Positions 15,444 to 24,447 are shown, counted from the first letter of the stretch. The stretch is 49,619 bases of DNA from an uncultured Verrucomicrobiota bacterium (GCA_946534105.1 CAMNCG010000003.1:1-49619), one strand, 5' to 3'. Notes: generated from the sequence alone by a model not told the origin. A program made the numbers and translations.

Positions 15444-17749
15444 GGCGCACCCCCTGCTTTCGATGCCCTTTCGCGCAGGTCCGGAAATGCGGCGAGAACC
15501 GCCGCGATCTGCGTGTCGTTGGCCACCTTGTTGACGTCGATGAGGCGACCGTCGTCCGTCCGCCCCGCCTCGCGGGCCGGGTTTGTGAAACGCAGGATCG
15601 GCATGGCCTCGGGACAGGCTCCGACGGGGGTGCCGCGCAGCGCGCCCATAGCCCAGAGCCAGATGTCGTCATTCGACGGTGCCAGCCGCAGCGCGGCCGC
15701 CTCGTCCGAAACGCGGGAATCGAGGGAACCGGGCGGATACAGCACCCCGCCGCAGCCGGTCGGAAAGAGCGTCGCCGGAGGCGCCGGCTCCGCGCCGTCC
15801 CCGAGGACGGGCCACGAAAGGTAGGGTCCGGGAAGCGACACTCTCCGGAGACGCGCGGCCCAGATGGCCCGCGGGGCGCGGGCATGCGCGGCAAGGAGCG
15901 TCTTCAACCAGTCGGGCGGATAGTAGATGTCGTCGTCGGCCGTGACAACGACAGCGTCCGGAAACGCCGCAAGCGCCGGAAGGAGCTTCTTGTAGGCGCG
16001 CGCGTTGCCGGAAACGAACCGGATTTCCAGCCCGCGGCGCCGAAGCGACAGGAGCGCTTCCGGGAGGTCTCCCTCGCGCCGCGGAAATTCGTCTTCCGAG
16101 AGCCACAGCACGAGGCGGTCCGGAAGCATGGTCTGGGAAAGCAGCGAATGCACTGCGAAGTGAACGTCGTAGACGCGACCCGGATAGGTGGTGAGGGACA
16201 CGACGACCTCGCCCGCGCCTCCGGCGGGGAGCGGGCCCTGCGAAAGACGGCTCCCCTCCGGAAGGGGGGTGGCGCCGCAAGGCGCCGCGGCGAGCGCGCG
16301 GCGCGTTCCGGGACGGTCGCGCGCGAGCTCGATTTCGCAGGCGATTTTGTCGCGGTTGATTCCGCGGAGACGCGCCTCGCGGCGGAGCGGCTCCAGATCG
16401 GAAAGGCGCTCGCGCAACCGGTCGCACTCCCGGCGCTGCGCCTCGCACTCCCGGCGCAACCCGGCGCTCTCCCGGCGCTGCCCGTCCATCGCGGCGCGGA
16501 GGCGGCGAATCTCGTCCGTCGCGCGATCGAGCGCCGACCGCTGCCCGTCCATCGCGGCGCGGAGGCGGCGAATTTCGTCGGTCGCGCGGTCGAGCTGCGC
16601 GATCCGGTCTTCGATCATGAAGGCGTGGTACGCGCCGGCGACGCGGCGCCACGCGCGCAGCGGCGGAAGGAGCGCGGATCGAAGCGAAGCGGGAAGGATG
16701 CGGCGCGGAGTCCCCCCCGCCCCGGTAGAGGCCGCGCGCCGCGCGGCCCGCAACGGCGGTCCGGAGACCGCCTCCCCTCCGGCCCCCGCCCCGGTAGAGG
16801 CCGCGCGCCGCGCGGCCTGCAACGGCGGTCCGGAGACCGCCTCCCCTCCGGCCTCCGCCCCGGTAGAGGCCGCGCGCCGCGCGGCCTGCAAATCCGAAAT
16901 CCGAATCCCGAATCCCGCCAGCCTGCCCGCGACCGCCCTCCACTCCGCCGCACCCGGCACGTCCACCGGCCCCCACGGCTTGTCCTTCGAGGAAAAGTGC
17001 CAGATCGCCGCCTTCGCGACGAGATCGTCGAAATCGCGGACCGTTTCCCCGTAGCGGCGGCGGATGTCCTCCGGCGTCCAGCGCCCTTCGGCGCGCTTGA
17101 GATTCACGAGCAGGCAGTTCCAGCGGATGGAGACGTGGCGGACGGAATCCGCGAAGACCTCGTTGAAGACGTTCTGGTCCACGAACGGCGCGGTGCCGTC
17201 GTCGAGACCGGCGCGCTTGACGGCAAAGAGCCGCCTCTCCGCGCCGGTCTCGCGCATCTTCCCCAGGTCCATGAGCATCACGCCGGAGTTGAAGTATCCG
17301 GCATGCCGCCTGGCCTGCGCGTGCTTCCAGTAAATCGTCCCGCTGTCGCGCACGGCGGCGATGGACGCCCCCTTTAGGTCCGTCTCCCAGAGAGGGGAAA
17401 GGTCGCCGCGCACGAGCACGTCGGAGTCCAGGTAGAGAATGCGTTCCAGCGCCGGGAAAAGCGACGGCAGCCGGAACTTCAGGAGCGCCACGTGGTTCGC
17501 GGAAACGGGGGCGTCCGGGTCGCCCCCGTGGAGCGCCGCAAGGCTTTCCGCCTCGGATTCGACGATTTCCACGGAAAAGCCCGGGGCCTCCAGCGCCGCG
17601 AACGCCGCCCGCGCCGCCCGCGAGAGCCCGGGCGTCACGACATGCGCGGCGACTTCCGTCCCCGCCGCCCTGCCCTCCTTCGCGGAAAGCAAGGCCACAA
17701 GCGTCGGAAGCGCGTATTGCGCGTCGCAGATGAAGACAAGGTGGATCAT
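15440..17749 (-). CDS. GT8 glycosyltransferase fused to a second glycosyltransferase domain
   Basis: 769 residues. The N-terminal ~280 are GT8-like: LVFICDAQYALPTLVALLSA, ILYLDSDVLV (DxD), GYFNSGVMLMDLGKM and the family ending IWHFSSKDKPW. A linker (about 290-510) has 23-residue Ala/Gly repeats, a 21-residue repeated coiled coil (LDRATDEIRRLRAAMDGQR) and a stretch (ATPLPEG...QGPLPAGG) that matches palindromic DNA found elsewhere. The C-terminal ~250 residues form a second transferase domain: VVVSLTTYPGRV, VTADDDIYYPPDW, APSNDDIWLWAMG. The ATG overlaps the stop of a short TSP3-type remnant (ATGA). First gene of the glycosyltransferase operon. Linker repeats are probably neutral insertions between folded domains. 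Confidence 0.88.
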   Translation of the reverse strand: MIHLVFICDAQYALPTLVALLSAKEGRAAGTEVAAHVVTPGLSRAARAAFAALEAPGFSVEIVESEAESLAALHGGDPDAPVSANHVALLKFRLPSLFPALERILYLDSDVLVRGDLSPLWETDLKGASIAAVRDSGTIYWKHAQARRHAGYFNSGVMLMDLGKMRETGAERRLFAVKRAGLDDGTAPFVDQNVFNEVFADSVRHVSIRWNCLLVNLKRAEGRWTPEDIRRRYGETVRDFDDLVAKAAIWHFSSKDKPWGPVDVPGAAEWRAVAGRLAGFGIRISDLQAARRAASTGAEAGGEAVSGPPLQAARRAASTGAGAGGEAVSGPPLRAARRAASTGAGGTPRRILPASLRSALLPPLRAWRRVAGAYHAFMIEDRIAQLDRATDEIRRLRAAMDGQRSALDRATDEIRRLRAAMDGQRRESAGLRRECEAQRRECDRLRERLSDLEPLRREARLRGINRDKIACEIELARDRPGTRRALAAAPCGATPLPEGSRLSQGPLPAGGAGEVVVSLTTYPGRVYDVHFAVHSLLSQTMLPDRLVLWLSEDEFPRREGDLPEALLSLRRRGLEIRFVSGNARAYKKLLPALAAFPDAVVVTADDDIYYPPDWLKTLLAAHARAPRAIWAARLRRVSLPGPYLSWPVLGDGAEPAPPATLFPTGCGGVLYPPGSLDSRVSDEAAALRLAPSNDDIWLWAMGALRGTPVGACPEAMPILRFTNPAREAGRTDDGRLIDVNKVANDTQIAAVLAAFPDLRERASKAGGAP
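16212..16290. repeat. Palindromic element inserted in frame in GT8 linker
   Basis: GC-rich palindromic DNA (CTCCCCTCCGGAAGGGG and GGCGCCGCAAGGCGCC) encodes ATPLPEG...GPLPAGG in the glycosyltransferase. The same kind of DNA gives ATPLPEG...GPLREG in the exported protein at about 25.6-25.8 kb and surrounds the DUF559 gene. Confidence 0.5.
16478..16600. repeat. 63-bp tandem repeat, coiled-coil linker
   Basis: Two copies (starting at about 16478 and 16541) encode the 21-residue unit LDRATDEIRRLRAAMDGQR plus two residues. It extends the predicted coiled coil between the two transferase domains. Confidence 0.7.
16724..16890. repeat. 69-bp tandem repeat with two palindromes
   Basis: Copies begin at 16724, 16793 and 16862 (the last partial). 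Each full unit carries GGCGGTC-CGGA-GACCGCC and a GGCCGCGCG/CGCGCGGCC palindrome and encodes a 23-residue Ala/Gly-rich unit. The period is a multiple of three, so the host frame is preserved. Confidence 0.8.
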
Positions 17750-17803
17750 TCTTCGTCCATGGTGAGGATGCGGTAGAACCGGGAGGGATGCTTCGGGGCG
17801 TCG
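17746..17803 (-). pseudogene. 3' remnant of a TSP3-type gene (SRFYRILTMDEE)
   Basis: In the gap between the Fn3 protein and the GT8 gene, the minus strand encodes DAPKHPSRFYRILTMDEE followed by TGA. This is the exact ending style of the TSP3 proteins at 19984 and 24448. The TGA overlaps the GT8 ATG (ATGA). Nothing of the upstream part of such a gene remains, so a deletion or gene conversion has left only the C-terminal codons. Confidence 0.75.
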
Positions 17804-17806
17804 CGG

Positions 17807-19972
17807 CTATTCCGTCACGACGACGCGGACAAAGCCGCTCTGCCAGGAGGTCGGGAGGGAGACGTCGGATTCGACGGTTCCGGTCGCGGACGGGGTGATC
17901 GTCTTCACGGTGGTCCAGGTGCCGCCAAGGGAGGAGGCGCGCTGGATCTTGTAGGACATTCCCTTGCGCGCCTTGAAGGAGACGTGCGCGACGCCGGTCG
18001 CCGGATTGAGCGACATGTCGGTGAACGTCGCCGCATTGAGTGCCTCGAAGTTCCACGAAAGCTCCAGCGGCCCCGCCGATCCGTCATAGCCGGCCACGGC
18101 GATGCGGTAGACCGTCCCCGCCCCCGCGGTGTCGAAGACGACGCGGCTTGTCGAGGCGCCGCCGCTGTCGTCGTTGGCCGCCACCTTCGTGAGCGATCCC
18201 ACCGCCGTGCCGGTGTAGACGCCAAGCACGGTGTCGAAGGCGCTCCCGGCCGTGGAAATCTCGACCGTGCCCTTCGCGGGCGCCGTCCACGTCCACCAGG
18301 CCGAGTTGTTCGACACGTCGGCGTGAAGCGGCTCGCCGCTCTGGGCCGTCGCGCCAAGCGTCCCCCACTCGACCGCGCCGGAGTATCCCGAAAGCGCAAC
18401 CGCCGAGGCGAAGGCGTCGTTGGGGATCTTCCGCCAGCCGGAATCCATTCCCCCGAAATTTCCGATTCCAACGGAATTGACGGCCCGCACCCAGTAATCG
18501 TACCGGACGCCGGGCGTGACGTTTGAATCGGCGTAGCTCGTGGATGAAATTCCGGAGGTCACAACGACCGCCTTGTCCGAACCCGCCCCTTGGGGCGACC
18601 TGTAGACCATGTACGTCGCCGCCCCGGAAACGGCACTCCACGAAAGAGATACGCTTGCCGTCGAAGTGCCATCGGACGCGGACACCGTCGATACTGCGGA
18701 AGGCAGCGCCATCTTCGCGCCTGTCTTCGACGCGCTGTAGTCGCTCGGACGGGTGCCGGAGGCATTCATCGCAGCCTGGACGAAATAGTAGTACGTCGTC
18801 CCGGCGGTGCCGGAGGTGTCGGTGTAGGTGCGGCCCGTCTGCCACGAGCCGAGCGCCGTCTTCGTGCCGGTGGCGGACGTGGCGCGGAAGACGCGGTAGT
18901 GCGTCGCGCCCGTCACCGCGCCCCACGCGAGCGCGACGCCGGTCTTCGTGCCGGTGGCGGCGGAGATCGCCGGCGCGGAGAGCTTGCGGTAGCCGCTGTC
19001 CGAGGCGCTGAAGCCGCTCGTCCCGGCGCTGTTCACCGCCTTCACCCAGTAGTAGAAAAGCGTGCCGGGGGTGGCGGTGGTGTCGGCGTAGGAGGTGCCG
19101 GTGACGCCGGTCTTGAGCGTCGTCGCCGAGCCGGAGGAATTGGACGTGTGGCGGTAGACGTTGTACGAGGTCGCGCCGGAGACCGCGCCCCACGACACCG
19201 TGCAGTTCGCCGTGGACGAGCCGTCCGTCGCCGAGACGCCCGTTGGCGAGGACGGCGCGGTTGTCGATTTCCCAGCTTGGGTCACGTTGATCGGCCATGC
19301 GCAACCTTTGTAGGATAAAGTCACGGTCCCTTCTCTTACATCGTCCGCATTATTCGGCGTCACCCAGACGTTTAATCCACCATCGACGATGGATGCGCCG
19401 ATCCAGCTGCCACTGCAGCTGACTGTAGCGTCGGAAAGCGAAATGTTTGTTTTCCCCGTTGCGGTCTGCCTGTAAAGCGCAGCAGAGACAAATTTCTTCG
19501 CCGAGGCACCATCGGTCGCTCTAAATACAAGGTCACGTGTGCTCAAATCCGCGCCGCAAATGTATGCGCACGTGAAATTGTTTGTGATTGTCGCGAAATG
19601 ACCCTCAAACGTGGATTCTATCCTATACGTGTAGGTCACGCCCGGAACAACATCGTAATCGCTGAAATAGGTTCTACCCGTTCCAGTGGACACGATATGC
19701 ACACCATCACTGCTGTAGTAGGCGCTTGTTCCCGTTATGTTGGTGGCGATTGGCACATCATCACGATAAACCGTATAGCGTTGGCCCGATGTTGGCCCCC
19801 ACGAAAAAGTCAAATCAATCAACAGAAAATCTTCTTGATCAAAGGCCAGGTTGCATCCTGGATTGTCGGGGTTCCATGTTGCCCAGGAAAGACTGTAATC
19901 TAGGACTAGGACTTCTGCCATCAACGAAAGCGGCATGAGCGCGCCAATGGCAAACAATGCACATTTTCGCAT
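17807..19972 (-). CDS. Exported Fn3/BACON/PPC repeat protein (cassette A)
   Basis: 721 residues with a signal peptide (MRKCALFAIGALMPLSLMAE). Then: an Fn3-like domain (about 40-140), a BACON-like domain (about 145-240, ending WPINVTQAG), three Fn3 domains (about 245-515, each with W-AVSGA-YxVYR and YYYWVKAVNSAG type strands), a pre-peptidase C-like domain (NDAFASAVALSGYSGAV to WNFEALN) and a ~75-residue C-terminal beta module ending VRVVVTE. The last 185 bp are identical to the end of the C10 peptidase gene (27130). No catalytic domain is present, so a binding or structural role on the surface is likely. It begins 11 bp after the TSP3 gene, in the same operon. Confidence 0.88.
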   Translation of the reverse strand: MRKCALFAIGALMPLSLMAEVLVLDYSLSWATWNPDNPGCNLAFDQEDFLLIDLTFSWGPTSGQRYTVYRDDVPIATNITGTSAYYSSDGVHIVSTGTGRTYFSDYDVVPGVTYTYRIESTFEGHFATITNNFTCAYICGADLSTRDLVFRATDGASAKKFVSAALYRQTATGKTNISLSDATVSCSGSWIGASIVDGGLNVWVTPNNADDVREGTVTLSYKGCAWPINVTQAGKSTTAPSSPTGVSATDGSSTANCTVSWGAVSGATSYNVYRHTSNSSGSATTLKTGVTGTSYADTTATPGTLFYYWVKAVNSAGTSGFSASDSGYRKLSAPAISAATGTKTGVALAWGAVTGATHYRVFRATSATGTKTALGSWQTGRTYTDTSGTAGTTYYYFVQAAMNASGTRPSDYSASKTGAKMALPSAVSTVSASDGTSTASVSLSWSAVSGAATYMVYRSPQGAGSDKAVVVTSGISSTSYADSNVTPGVRYDYWVRAVNSVGIGNFGGMDSGWRKIPNDAFASAVALSGYSGAVEWGTLGATAQSGEPLHADVSNNSAWWTWTAPAKGTVEISTAGSAFDTVLGVYTGTAVGSLTKVAANDDSGGASTSRVVFDTAGAGTVYRIAVAGYDGSAGPLELSWNFEALNAATFTDMSLNPATGVAHVSFKARKGMSYKIQRASSLGGTWTTVKTITPSATGTVESDVSLPTSWQSGFVRVVVTE

Positions 19973-19983
19973 GGTTTTATCCC

Positions 19984-20805
19984 CTATTGTTCCTCATCGA
20001 CGGTGAGGATGCGGTAGAACCTCGAAGGATGTTTCGGGGCGTCGCGGTCGAGGACGGACTGCTCGCCGGAGGGCCAGGAGGAACCTTCCCAGATGACGCG
20101 GCGGACGAGGTTCGACCAGACGGGCACGTCGATCGCGTCCTTGAACTGCGGCAGGTAGCCGAGGCCGTACATGGTGCTCCAGCGCAGGAGCACCGATCCG
20201 TCGGGCTGCGGTTCGACGGCCGTGAAGGCGAGCGGCGGCTCGTGCGGCACGAGCGGGTCGTGGCCGTAGTAGAGCTCGTTGCCGTCGCCCATGCCGTCAC
20301 CGTCGGTGTCGTATTGGGCCGGGTTCGTGCCTTCGGCATATTCCTCGGCGTTGGAGAGGCCGTCGGCGTCGGGATCGGCGGAGGGATCGACGCCGATGCG
20401 GCCGAAATGCCGCCGCTCCCAGGCGTCCGGGAGGCCGTTTCCGTCGAGGTCGTCGTGGGAGCCGGGATGCGAGAGCGGATCGAGCGGGTCGGTGCCGGCT
20501 TCGACCTCCTCTCCGTCGGAGTAGCCGTCGCCGTCGCTGTCCGCGATCGTCGGCGACGTGTTGAGGCGGACCGCTTCGTCGCCGTCGGAAAGCCCGTCGC
20601 CGTCCGTGTCGGGCGCGAACGGGTCGGTGCGGTAGCGCGCCTCGCTGTCGTCCGTGAGGCCGTCGCCGTCCGAGTCCACCGCCTCAACGAAACGGACGGT
20701 CGCGAGGATCGCGGCGTCGCTGCGCACCGGGTCGGCGGACGCCGCCGCGCCGCCGAAAACGGCGGCGCACAGGACGGCGAAGGCGGCGGGCGACGGGCGG
20801 CGCAT
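19984..20805 (-). CDS. Exported TSP3-repeat calcium-binding protein (cassette A)
   Basis: 273 residues. Signal peptide ends near AAASA. The mature start DPVRSDAAILATVR matches the mature start of the cassette A MKTRTL protein (DAVQNDAVILCTVR). Calcium-type repeats follow: DSDGDGLTDDSE, DTDGDGLSDGDE, DSDGDGYSDGEE, DLDGNGLPDAWE, DPDADGLSNAEE, DTDGDGMGDGNE. The C-terminal ~90 residues form a beta module (AFTAVEPQPDGSVLLRW to SRFYRILTVDEEQ) almost identical at DNA level to the one in the protein at 24448. The gene starts 6 bp after the stop of the Ig-like gene. Likely extracellular and Ca-dependent; exact role unknown. Confidence 0.88.
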   Translation of the reverse strand: MRRPSPAAFAVLCAAVFGGAAASADPVRSDAAILATVRFVEAVDSDGDGLTDDSEARYRTDPFAPDTDGDGLSDGDEAVRLNTSPTIADSDGDGYSDGEEVEAGTDPLDPLSHPGSHDDLDGNGLPDAWERRHFGRIGVDPSADPDADGLSNAEEYAEGTNPAQYDTDGDGMGDGNELYYGHDPLVPHEPPLAFTAVEPQPDGSVLLRWSTMYGLGYLPQFKDAIDVPVWSNLVRRVIWEGSSWPSGEQSVLDRDAPKHPSRFYRILTVDEEQ

Positions 20806-20811
20806 CGGCGG

Positions 20812-21411
20812 CTATTCCCAGAAAAAGAGGATGCGGCGCCACAGCGGACGCCGAGGCGGCGGATCGAGCGATTTCACTTCCGGCGGACGCGGCGGCGCGG
20901 CCTTGCGCGCGTCTTCGGCGCCGGCTTCGACCGTGTCGAACCGGACGCGCGACGTGAGCATGACGCCCGCCTGCCCGGCCACGGCGCTCGCGCGCACGTG
21001 GAACTCCCAGTGCCGCCCGTAGTTCTCCGGCGCGTCGGGAACCGTCACGCGGACGATCGACTCGCCTTCGCTCCGGGGCGGCAGTTCGACGACGGCCGGG
21101 TCGAACGAAACCCATCCGCGGTCGGGGATCGCCTCGTATTTTACGCCCGGCGACCGCTCGACGAACCCCGGACGCTCGCACGAAAGCCGGACGCGGAGCG
21201 GGACGTCCGAATCGTTGCGCAGCGAATAGTACGACCCGTCGGGCAGACACGCCGCGCAGGACTTGCCGGGCACGACGCCCGGCATTTCGACGAGCGCGAA
21301 GCGCGTGCCGAGCGACCCGCCCGCCGCGGAAACGACGGCGAGGGCGAAACCAAGCGCGGCAACGCGCCCCCTCGCCCCACGCCGACAGATCGTCCGGGGC
21401 CGATTACTCAT
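20812..21411 (-). CDS. Exported Ig-like accessory protein (cassette A)
   Basis: 199 residues with an N-terminal signal/anchor (VAALGFALAVVSAAGG). The domain starts GSLGTRFALVEMPGVVPGK and contains LPDGSYYSLRNDSDVPLRVR, WVSFDPAVVELPPRSEG and a final strand HVRASAVAGQAGVMLTSRVR. This is the layout of an Ig/MSP-type beta sandwich that stabilises extracellular polymers. A short Pro/Arg-rich tail ends RRILFFWE. Its ATG overlaps the preceding stop by 8 bp, so it is translationally coupled to the MKTRTL gene. A paralogue lies at the same position in cassette B. A chaperone-like role for neighbouring subunits is possible but unproven. Confidence 0.8.
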   Translation of the reverse strand: MSNRPRTICRRGARGRVAALGFALAVVSAAGGSLGTRFALVEMPGVVPGKSCAACLPDGSYYSLRNDSDVPLRVRLSCERPGFVERSPGVKYEAIPDRGWVSFDPAVVELPPRSEGESIVRVTVPDAPENYGRHWEFHVRASAVAGQAGVMLTSRVRFDTVEAGAEDARKAAPPRPPEVKSLDPPPRRPLWRRILFFWE

Positions 21412-22177
21412 TCTCCCACAGCCTCACCGCCGAGGCATGGACGCAGACGACGAAATAGAAATCTCCACCGTTCCAATACGGTGCCCAGAATTTCAGGTCG
21501 AAGAGTTGCGTCTCCCCCACGGGCATGAACGCGAGAAAGGCGGACGCCTCGTTGCGGTTGAAGGAAACCTTCTTCCCCCCATAATACAGGTTCCCACTTT
21601 GGTAAATACCCTTTGATCCATCATACCATCCAGTATCAACGCCAGTAGAATTCATGTCATGGAAATAACTGAGCGGGCGCCAGTTCGGGACGATGCCGGT
21701 CACATCGGTCGAAACCGCAAGTTTCGCGTAATTTTCCCCTTGGTCCCATCCTTGAATCCACGGATTGAACTTCAGGTCTTGCCACGCATGATCCGCAACG
21801 TTGGTTCGGGCGATGTCTTCCCAATCGACTGCGACCGGGTATCCGTCCTTAATCGGCTCGTATCCCGTCGACACGTACACGTAGGCGGGAAGCGTCCCGG
21901 TGTTCTGGACGCGGAAGTATCCGGGGCCGCCGTTGTAGAACGAATCGTAGACGCCGCCTGCGGCGACGGTGCCGAGATTCCAGAGCTTCACCGGCCCCAC
22001 CTCGGTTCCGGTCGCCACCGAATCCGGGATGGAGACGGAAAGGTAACCATCGCCGGAAGGGGATTCAAGACGGACCGTGCAGAGAATCACGGCGTCGTTC
22101 TGGACTGCATCGGCCCGGACGGATGAGGCCGTCGCAAGGGCGGCCGTTGCGCAAAGCGCGAGTGTTCGTGTTTTCAT
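21404..22177 (-). CDS. Exported beta-rich 'MKTRTL' protein (cassette A)
   Basis: 257 residues from the ATG at 22177. The frame is open upstream, but only this start gives the signal peptide MKTRTLALCATAALATASSVRA, identical in its cassette B paralogue. The mature part begins DAVQNDAVILCTVR. Conserved blocks with the paralogue are GPGYFRVQNTGTLPAYVYVS and FDLKFWAPYWNGG, and the protein ends AVRLWENE. The 'VxNTGxxPAYVYV' strand pair resembles TasA/camelysin-type fibre subunits, which is only a structural analogy. No Shine-Dalgarno sequence is visible; the leader is CA-rich. First gene of cassette A, 71 bp after a large membrane gene. Confidence 0.8.
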   Translation of the reverse strand: MKTRTLALCATAALATASSVRADAVQNDAVILCTVRLESPSGDGYLSVSIPDSVATGTEVGPVKLWNLGTVAAGGVYDSFYNGGPGYFRVQNTGTLPAYVYVSTGYEPIKDGYPVAVDWEDIARTNVADHAWQDLKFNPWIQGWDQGENYAKLAVSTDVTGIVPNWRPLSYFHDMNSTGVDTGWYDGSKGIYQSGNLYYGGKKVSFNRNEASAFLAFMPVGETQLFDLKFWAPYWNGGDFYFVVCVHASAVRLWENE

Positions 22178-22248
22178 GGTGTGTGTGTTTGGGGTGGGTG
22201 TTCTGGGTTGCGTGTGTTTCATGGGGGCGAGGGGGCGAGGCTGGTTTG

Positions 22249-24411
22249 TCACAGTTTCCAGCCCGACTCTTTCAGGCGAGCTTCCACGCCGGGAACGCCG
22301 TCGGGGCCGGAGACGGAGAGAAACTGGATGTCGGAGACGGCGGGGAGAAGCGCAGAGGCGGATTCGGGAACGTCAATCGGCTTGCCTTTTCCGTCGTACC
22401 TGTATACGCGGTACGGGCGCGTTCCGGGGAAGGCGGGATTGCGGACGACAAGCCAGCCCTCCCCGTTTCCCTGCTCCTTGAACCACCGGGGGGCGTCGAG
22501 GGACGGCACGAGGGCCAAAAGGAACGCCGACGATTCCGACGGGGCGAGTTCCGCGTCGGGTTTCGGGATTCCCTCGTACTGCAAACGGAGGAGCCGCAAA
22601 TCGACTTCGGGCACCTCGGCCCCGACAGCTTCCGCCGCCTCCTCAAGGCTATCGGCATCGCGGCCGTGCGCGGCGCGGAACTCGGAGAGAAGGAGCGACG
22701 TCTCCATCACGGCCCGGTAGGCATCGGCATAGCGGGACCTCGCCTCAAACCGAATAAACGGCAACCACCCGTCGAAATGGTAGTCGGTTATTGCGCGGAA
22801 GAACCCACCCCGGAGCAACGTCCACTTCCACGCAGAGCGCCGCGGTGGCGATGCAGTCTCCTGCGCCGATGGATCGAGCCGTTGCGCCGCGCCGGCAACC
22901 TGCCATTCGACATACTCCTCCCAGAGCGCACGATACGCACTTCGGTCAACGTCTCCCAGCGTCATGGCCAAGCCGCCGAGTTTCCGGCGCAACGGGCTGA
23001 ATTCGACGCCTTCGTTCGCAAAGCCCTCCATTGGCGGCTTGCCGAACAGCTGCCAGCAGCCGCCTTCCTGCCGGTCATGCTCCGCAAAGAGCAAGTGCCC
23101 GAAAACCGACTCATCGGCCGCTGCCTGGACGAATCGGCGCGAAAAGTCGGTCTGGCGCCGGGATGCAAGCCACGCGCGAACGGCGGCGAAGTCCTCCGGC
23201 TTCAAATCGGGCCGCTCGGCAAAGCGCATGACAGCATCGACCACGATACCGTCGCATAGCAGCGCGACCAACGTGGAAACCATCCGCCCTCGCAGCCGCA
23301 CAGCTGCGTCGCGCAGAGCTTCGGCCCGCGACAGCGCGTCTATAAACTGCCCAGAGCTCCCGATATCCGCCGCCGACACGACATCCCAAGAAACGTGCTG
23401 AATGGCACCGGCGTATCCGGGAAAAAGACCAAACTCCTGGTATTTCGAGTTGACGGTCCCGTTGGTAATGGCAAATGTATCGGTCTGGAACCCGCCAATG
23501 TCCACGAATCGCGCCACGGAATCCGAGAAGGACGCCTGCCAGCCCTCAAATCCAGAACCAAATTTCTCTCGGATGAACGCCGCGTCCACCACGTTGGTCT
23601 TCGCGTCGCCTGCGGGGCTCAAACCCTCAGGGAACAGCCGCTCCAGGCCCGCCAGAGCAACGGCAAGTCGAATGTCGGCGGGAGGGGGATTTCCCACGCG
23701 GGCAAGCAGGTTCGAGACGCCGGCTGCGGAGTCTGGGCATTCGTCGATGCTTTCGATCGGAAAGAACACCGGTTCGCGAATTCGGTCCCCGTTGTCCAAC
23801 AGCCATTCGGCAATCCACTCGCGCGGCGGATGGCGGATGTCGAGAGGGCGCAGCGGCGCCGTCGCGAGATACAGCGCCCAGAGAACCAGCGCGGTGCGGA
23901 CGAACCCCGCGAAGACGCGCCCTTCATCCGTGGCGCCATGCGTTGACGACTCGGGCAATGTGCGCGGGACGACAATGATGCGGAAGGCGTAAAGAGCCAC
24001 AATCACTCCGGTTGCCGCCATCTTAGGCCCCCAGTCCGCCTTGCAGCTTACAAGCACGATGACGACAATGAGGACTGATCCCCAATAGGCACTCGCGAAA
24101 AGGTATTCGCCCCGCGTTCGCGCCCGCTGCGGCACATGGTGAAGGCGAGAGCGCGAGTCGAAATGGAGGAAGATCCAGGAAAGAACGCAAAAAACGATGA
24201 AGGGAACCACTGTGCCCGGCACAGGACAGGAATCTAACTGCCACAACACGAGGCCAACCAACACCCACAACGCCATCATCGCCCCCACTCCATTCCAGGC
24301 GATGTAGCGACGCAGACGATAGCCAGCTGGAAGGTCGCTGCGGATGCGCCAGTCATCCCAGGCGAGGAAATGGAGGAGGCGCTTCACGAAGGATCGATGG
24401 TCTGCATTCAT
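22249..24411 (-). CDS. Large membrane protein of the 'LVVRNPAFPGTR' family (720 aa)
   Basis: 720 residues. The N-terminus FLAWDDWRIRSDLPAGYRLR and about five membrane segments end in TALVLWALYLATAPLRPLDI. A long extracytoplasmic region follows (SNLLARVGNPPPADIRLA, then mostly helical). The family block is at the end: LLSEFRAAHGRDADSLEEA, GAEVPEVDLRLLRLQYEGI, FLLALVPSLDAPRWF, WLVVRNPAFPGTRPYRVY. Paralogues are at 7689-10328 and 10408-12501, with a short relative at 4690-5580. It lies between cassettes A and B in the same direction. Repeated recruitment next to exported-protein genes suggests a partner role in assembly or display, but no known domain was recognised. Confidence 0.8.
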   Translation of the reverse strand: MNADHRSFVKRLLHFLAWDDWRIRSDLPAGYRLRRYIAWNGVGAMMALWVLVGLVLWQLDSCPVPGTVVPFIVFCVLSWIFLHFDSRSRLHHVPQRARTRGEYLFASAYWGSVLIVVIVLVSCKADWGPKMAATGVIVALYAFRIIVVPRTLPESSTHGATDEGRVFAGFVRTALVLWALYLATAPLRPLDIRHPPREWIAEWLLDNGDRIREPVFFPIESIDECPDSAAGVSNLLARVGNPPPADIRLAVALAGLERLFPEGLSPAGDAKTNVVDAAFIREKFGSGFEGWQASFSDSVARFVDIGGFQTDTFAITNGTVNSKYQEFGLFPGYAGAIQHVSWDVVSAADIGSSGQFIDALSRAEALRDAAVRLRGRMVSTLVALLCDGIVVDAVMRFAERPDLKPEDFAAVRAWLASRRQTDFSRRFVQAAADESVFGHLLFAEHDRQEGGCWQLFGKPPMEGFANEGVEFSPLRRKLGGLAMTLGDVDRSAYRALWEEYVEWQVAGAAQRLDPSAQETASPPRRSAWKWTLLRGGFFRAITDYHFDGWLPFIRFEARSRYADAYRAVMETSLLLSEFRAAHGRDADSLEEAAEAVGAEVPEVDLRLLRLQYEGIPKPDAELAPSESSAFLLALVPSLDAPRWFKEQGNGEGWLVVRNPAFPGTRPYRVYRYDGKGKPIDVPESASALLPAVSDIQFLSVSGPDGVPGVEARLKESGWKL

Positions 24412-24447
24412 GGAGAACTCGTTTCGGGTCTGTTAGGATGCGGAGGA

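Noticed and set aside
13734..15824. 696-codon plus-strand open frame
   Set aside because: Antisense to the two-domain glycosyltransferase, whose motifs are unambiguous on the minus strand.
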